A stretch of 64,000 nucleotides of DNA. Origin: Brachyhypopomus gauderio (taxonomy: Eukaryota; Chordata; Actinopteri; Gymnotiformes; Hypopomidae). The stretch covers positions 22,707,451 to 22,771,450 of the forward strand of contig NC_135224.1 of assembly GCF_052324685.1 (NCBI RefSeq), read 5' to 3'. The translations under genes were made by a program, and so were the position numbers. Under the pieces are notes generated by a model. It searched no databases. It saw only the letters and a program-made list of their open reading frames with translations, and was not told the DNA's origin. How positions within the stretch are numbered: the first letter of the stretch is position 1; every line of letters begins with the position of its first letter. This document shows, piece by piece, positions 60,255-64,000 of this stretch.

Positions 60255-62990
60255 TATATATATATATAATATTTTTTAGGTTTTCTGTGTCACATTGTTT
60301 TTTGCCCAGTGCGCTGTTCTTATTGTTCAGTTGGGATTGGCTCTTTTCCCCCTTCTGGGATTATCATAATTTTTATTATTACATTTAATTATAATTATTA
60401 TTATAACTTTATATTTTATTACAAAACAATGACTACCAGAGACTAGAATAAATTAAATGTCTGTGTTACATTCCAGTTTTCTTCCCTCCAGGGACAACAA
60501 GGTAATAAAAGGGGGGAATTGTGTATGGCTAGGTTCTATAATCCATACCCTTTTGTTGTGTCACTGACATCACAAAAAGTGTGATGGTAATGCCATCATC
60601 AGGCAATGGGGCAGTGTTTGGGTTGTCAATGGGACAATTTCAGGCTTACCATTCAGTACTACCATACCAAGGCTGCCTGCCAATGGGGCTGTACCTGCAG
60701 TGCCAAGTGACAGCCACGTGTTTTTGAAATTTGCGCTCATACTGCCCTGCCCTTCTGAAATCTCCAGTCCATACATGGGGCCTCTCTGCTTTCAGCACCA
60801 GCTTCTGGTCTTGGTTGTTTAAGGTAGATCAGGCTGAGCTTTATCTATCTAACTCTTCTTCAATTCTCATGCCTCATAGTCACATCCACTCACAACTGGG
60901 TGTTGCAGTACACTACCCCCCCTTCCAGTTTTAGGGTTGGGGCTAATAGCAACATTAGTGTGTCTGTGTGGTGTGTGTGTGAGTGGAGCTGGTATGAGAG
61001 ATGTATGCATGTGTGTGTCTGTGTGGTGTGTGTGAGTGGAGTTGGTATGAGAGATGTATGCATGTGTGTGTCTGTGTGGTGTGTGTGAGTGGAGCTGGTA
61101 TGAGAGATGTATGCATGTGTGTGTCTGTGTGGTGTATGTTTGTGTGTCTGTGTGTGGAGTGGGTATGAGAGAAATGTATGTATGTGTGTGTCTGTGTGGT
61201 GTGTGAGAGAGATGAATGTATGTGTGTGTGTGTGGGGGGAGGGGGGACTTCTCTGAGTGGAGAAGCTCGTAGTTCGGGACATACTTAACTTTGAGTCATG
61301 GTCTGAGAGAGGACCTCTTGACAATGAGTTTGGTGTAATTGTGTTTGGTTATGACAAGTTAAACACAGAGGTAAACTGTGAAAAAGCCAATTCTGATTTT
61401 GAGAAATTTGCATGGGAGCCAATGGGGCGGTTTTTGATGCCTAGGGCCAAACCAATGCTCATAACTCAACTAATTGATCAAATTATTAGATATGTAGGCC
61501 TGCCAGAAAGTTTCCCTGCCATTCAAAATTTTCTAGGTGAAGGTTTAAGTATTTTATAGCAATTTATCTAGATTTTTGATAATTTTTCATGACAGCACAC
61601 ACTCTAACTGACAGTTATAATTTGAAATTCTGAACATTCTGCCATTTATCCCTATGGGAAGTTTCAAATATTGAATTTGAATTGAATAAAAACTACAAAG
61701 CCAATCGACTATAAAAGTCAGAGCACAGGTCTAGGAGCCGAGACCTTCGAAACGCAGTGTGAATGGAATCTGTACATTAAGCGGTTCTGGCTCTATTCAT
61801 TGCATAAATTAGTGGAAGAAGAAAAAGAAGACGTGGAATATTAAGAAGTATGAGGAATAACAATAGAGAGCCCTTCTCAAGCCCTCTAATGAAAGTGATG
61901 ATGTATGACAGCTGGACTGCTGCAGTCTGACCAATGAGATGGTAAAGTGACACTTTTATTGGTTTGTAAGTAATCTTACCCCCCACCTGCATTTCTGTAT
62001 TTACACACACGATAATATTGGTTGGCTATTTTCCTCAGTCACTGTCCCTCATACACATATACCACATGTTTATGAGAAAATCTAATCTACTTTGGGGAGA
62101 ATTAACTAAAATCATACCCCATTAAGTGATTTTGAGTCGTTGCTCCCTTTGAATGAAACTGCAAATTTATACTGAAGTACCACTTTTTTTATTGGTCCAG
62201 TTTTCTATTATTACCATGTGTGCCCACCTCAGCCACTTCTCAGAGCAGGAAACAGGATTTCCCTGCTTTGTGTTCCACAGCTTGGAACATGTTTCCTTAT
62301 TGCTGAGCTACAGGTCCTCCAGAGTTTCAAATGCTTTCCCCTCAGACCATCAGCAGTTTCACTCTCCTCTCTCCCTCTCCTGATGAGAAGTAACACTTGC
62401 TTATGAATGCAGGAAAAAGTACTACAATCTGCAATAGAGCGCAATGGTATAACGCAGAGCAAGTTTAGGCGAGAAACAAACATTTTGATAAGCTCAATTC
62501 CAAAATCATGGTTGTGGCCACTGTTCATAGTCAAAAAGCAAGTAGACAAAGATACAGCATAATTTGAGATAAAACAAGGGTAGGAATCGACACAAACAGA
62601 ACAAGTACCAAGCTAGAAATACCAAGCTAAAGAAATTCAGACTGTTAAAGCAGTAACAGACAAAATTAATAAAGAAAACGATACAGGCAAACTTTAAGAA
62701 AATGAAGGTAAACTAAAATCATCTGTAAACACTTGGGAATAATATATACAAACAGGTGCAGTGGATGTTGCACGGAGATAGTTTCCTCAGTGGGCTGCGA
62801 TATTGGAGCAAGGCAGGGATTACTGAAACGGTCATGACAGTCTGCATAACTGCATCTACATGTGTACAAATGTTTGCTGTGCACATTTGTTTGGCTTTTG
62901 AAAATAGGTGTAAATAAGTGTATTGATTAAGGCAACTGAGACCATTATCATGACCAAGGATAATAGAATTAAGTATTGCATATATATTTT

Positions 62991-63024
<34 letters not shown>

Positions 63025-63240
63025 ATGAGATAGTGAGTATTATGAGAGTAAAAGGAGACACTGCTCAGTAGGGAAGCACGTGGAGTTCATCATTGTTCCT
63101 GTCTTTGCCTCCCTCCCCCAAAAGGATTCACATCCCAACCCTCAAAACCCAGTGAGAGGTGTATTGTAGTGCTACAGAGTCTGGGCTAGAGCTGAAATCC
63201 ACACTCCCTTCCTGGATTATCCTTCTTGGATTACGAATTA
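60255..63240. other. Stretch upstream of the mannose receptor gene
   Basis: A GT-rich minisatellite-like block at about 60,956-61,240 repeats GGTGTGTGTGAGTGGAG and TATGAGAGATGTATGCATGT with a period of about 62 bp. One ORF of unknown nature lies at 61,257-61,559. A (GT)n tract occurs at about 62,992-63,025. No other coding signal was found. Confidence 0.5.
61257..61559 (+). CDS. Unidentified 100-aa open frame
   Basis: The frame begins just after the GT-rich repeat and reads MEKLVVRDILNFESWSERGP, ..NEFGVIVFGYDKLNTEVN.. and ends GLPESFPAIQNFLGEGLSIL and TAG. Composition is protein-like, without low complexity, membrane segment or signal peptide. No domain is recognised and no splice partner was found. 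It could be the 3' end of an old retroelement or a decayed gene. Confidence 0.2.
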   Translation: MEKLVVRDILNFESWSERGPLDNEFGVIVFGYDKLNTEVNCEKANSDFEKFAWEPMGRFLMPRAKPMLITQLIDQIIRYVGLPESFPAIQNFLGEGLSIL

Positions 63241-63243
63241 AAT

Positions 63244-64000
63244 ATGAAGAAGTTCAGTTTTCGTCTGTTTGTACTGCTGTGCCTCTGTATGGCTTTGCAC
63301 TACACCGTTCAGCTTGGTATGTAGGTGAATACCTGTGTCTGTAGATGAGAATTTTTCTTGTTGCTATTTTTCATTTAGTAAAGAAACAGTTCATACAGTG
63401 TTTGTGTATAAACTGGAATGATGGATAACTGGGTAATTAAATAGAAATAATATTTTCACTGTTGACATTTTATCAGTTGTGATTCCACGTATTTTAAAAG
63501 ATTTAATTTAATTTGTAAGCGCAGTCATGATTTAAGAGAAAAAGTGTAAGCGCAACCCTACCAACATCATCAAGATGCCTATCATCATCTTCCATCTTCT
63601 CTTCACATCTGGCATCTTCCCCCTGTGCAGACAGCAGCGCTTTCGTCATTTATAACGAGGCTCACAACAAGTGTGTGCGGGTGGCGGAGGGCAACGCGGT
63701 GCAGGCTGGTGACTGCGACCCCACAGCAGACCTGCAGCGCTTCCGCTGGATCTCCTCATCACGCCTGATCAGCGTCTCGCACAAGCTGTGTGTGGGCTCG
63801 CAGGACCTGAAGGAGTGGGTGCGTGTGGTCCTGGTGCCCTGCAATGAGCTCAGCCCCACGCAGACGTGGGAGTGCAAGAATGAAACCCTGTTTGGTCTGA
63901 AGGGGCAGCCTCTACACTTCAACTACGGCAACCGCCACGAGCCCAACGTCCTGCTCTACACGGGCACGGGATCATGGAGTCGCTGGCAGATCTATGGCAC
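63244..64000 (+). CDS. mrc1: Macrophage mannose receptor (CD206-like), first two coding exons; cut by window end
   Basis: Exon 1 (63244-63316) starts at an ATG encoding a signal peptide, MKKFSFRLFVLLCLCMALHY, and ends at a GTATGT donor in phase 1. Exon 2 begins after CCCTGTGCAG at 63,631 and runs off the window. It encodes SSAFVIYNEAHNKCVRVAEG, FRWISSSRLISVSHKLCVG, TQTWECKNETLFGLKG, FNYGNRHEPNVLLYTGTG and WSRWQIYGT. This is the N-terminal cysteine-rich (ricin B-like) domain of the mannose receptor family, and the ECKN-T-LG-KG..FNYGNR pattern is closest to MRC1 as I recall it. The protein is a type I membrane endocytic receptor of macrophages; this domain binds sulfated sugars. The fibronectin II and C-type lectin domains would lie beyond the window. 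Other family members (MRC2, PLA2R1, LY75) are less likely. Confidence 0.88.

Overview
The window is vertebrate nuclear DNA, very probably from a ray-finned fish. It has split genes with consensus splice sites, a mannose-receptor gene start, Tc1 and hAT DNA transposons, L1, L2 and CR1/jockey-type LINEs, a tRNA-derived SINE and long CA/TA microsatellites. Host coding sequence is sparse and transposons fill most of the window.

1-33,560: the dominant structure is a large inverted duplication. Left arm about 1-9,303 (continuing outside the window) and right arm about 25,628-33,468 and beyond are near-identical reverse complements. Each arm carries one copy of a DYRK2/3/4-like protein kinase gene. 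The left copy is on the minus strand and the right copy on the plus strand, so their 5' ends face each other. The right copy can be read through 15 in-frame exons (577 aa). The left copy has the same exons plus one extra tandem copy of a two-exon N-terminal module. The predicted kinase keeps its catalytic Lys, Asp and DFG, but has lost the activation-loop YxY motif and the CMGC arginine that define DYRKs. The roughly 16 kb spacer holds an L1 with a perfect target-site duplication inserted in an older LTR sequence, a broken exon resembling Shisa-like 2 with a TGA in its membrane segment, a hAT foldback element, a solo LTR, an integrase-like fragment and a truncated Tc1.

33,561-51,530: a repeat graveyard. 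A solitary copy of a block from inside the kinase array (33,751) is followed by a perfect 102-nt palindrome, then an L1 broken by a hAT-like element (itself holding a solo LTR), a second solo LTR and a TA-flanked TIR element. Further on are a CR1/jockey-like LINE (minus), LTR sequence, a SINE in a repeat whose empty site survives at 16.5 kb, another LINE running into a 32-bp minisatellite, an L2 LINE (minus) and a BEL/Pao integrase fragment.

51,531-60,254: a Tc1 element split by a 3.8-kb hAT, which contains a nested TIR element and five units of a 142-bp tandem repeat. After about 1.4 kb without recognised genes and TA-rich DNA comes a second Tc1, complete at both ends but with a broken transposase.

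60,255-64,000: mostly non-coding, with a GT-rich repeat and one unidentified ORF. It ends with the first two coding exons of a macrophage mannose receptor (mrc1-like) gene on the plus strand, cut by the window edge.
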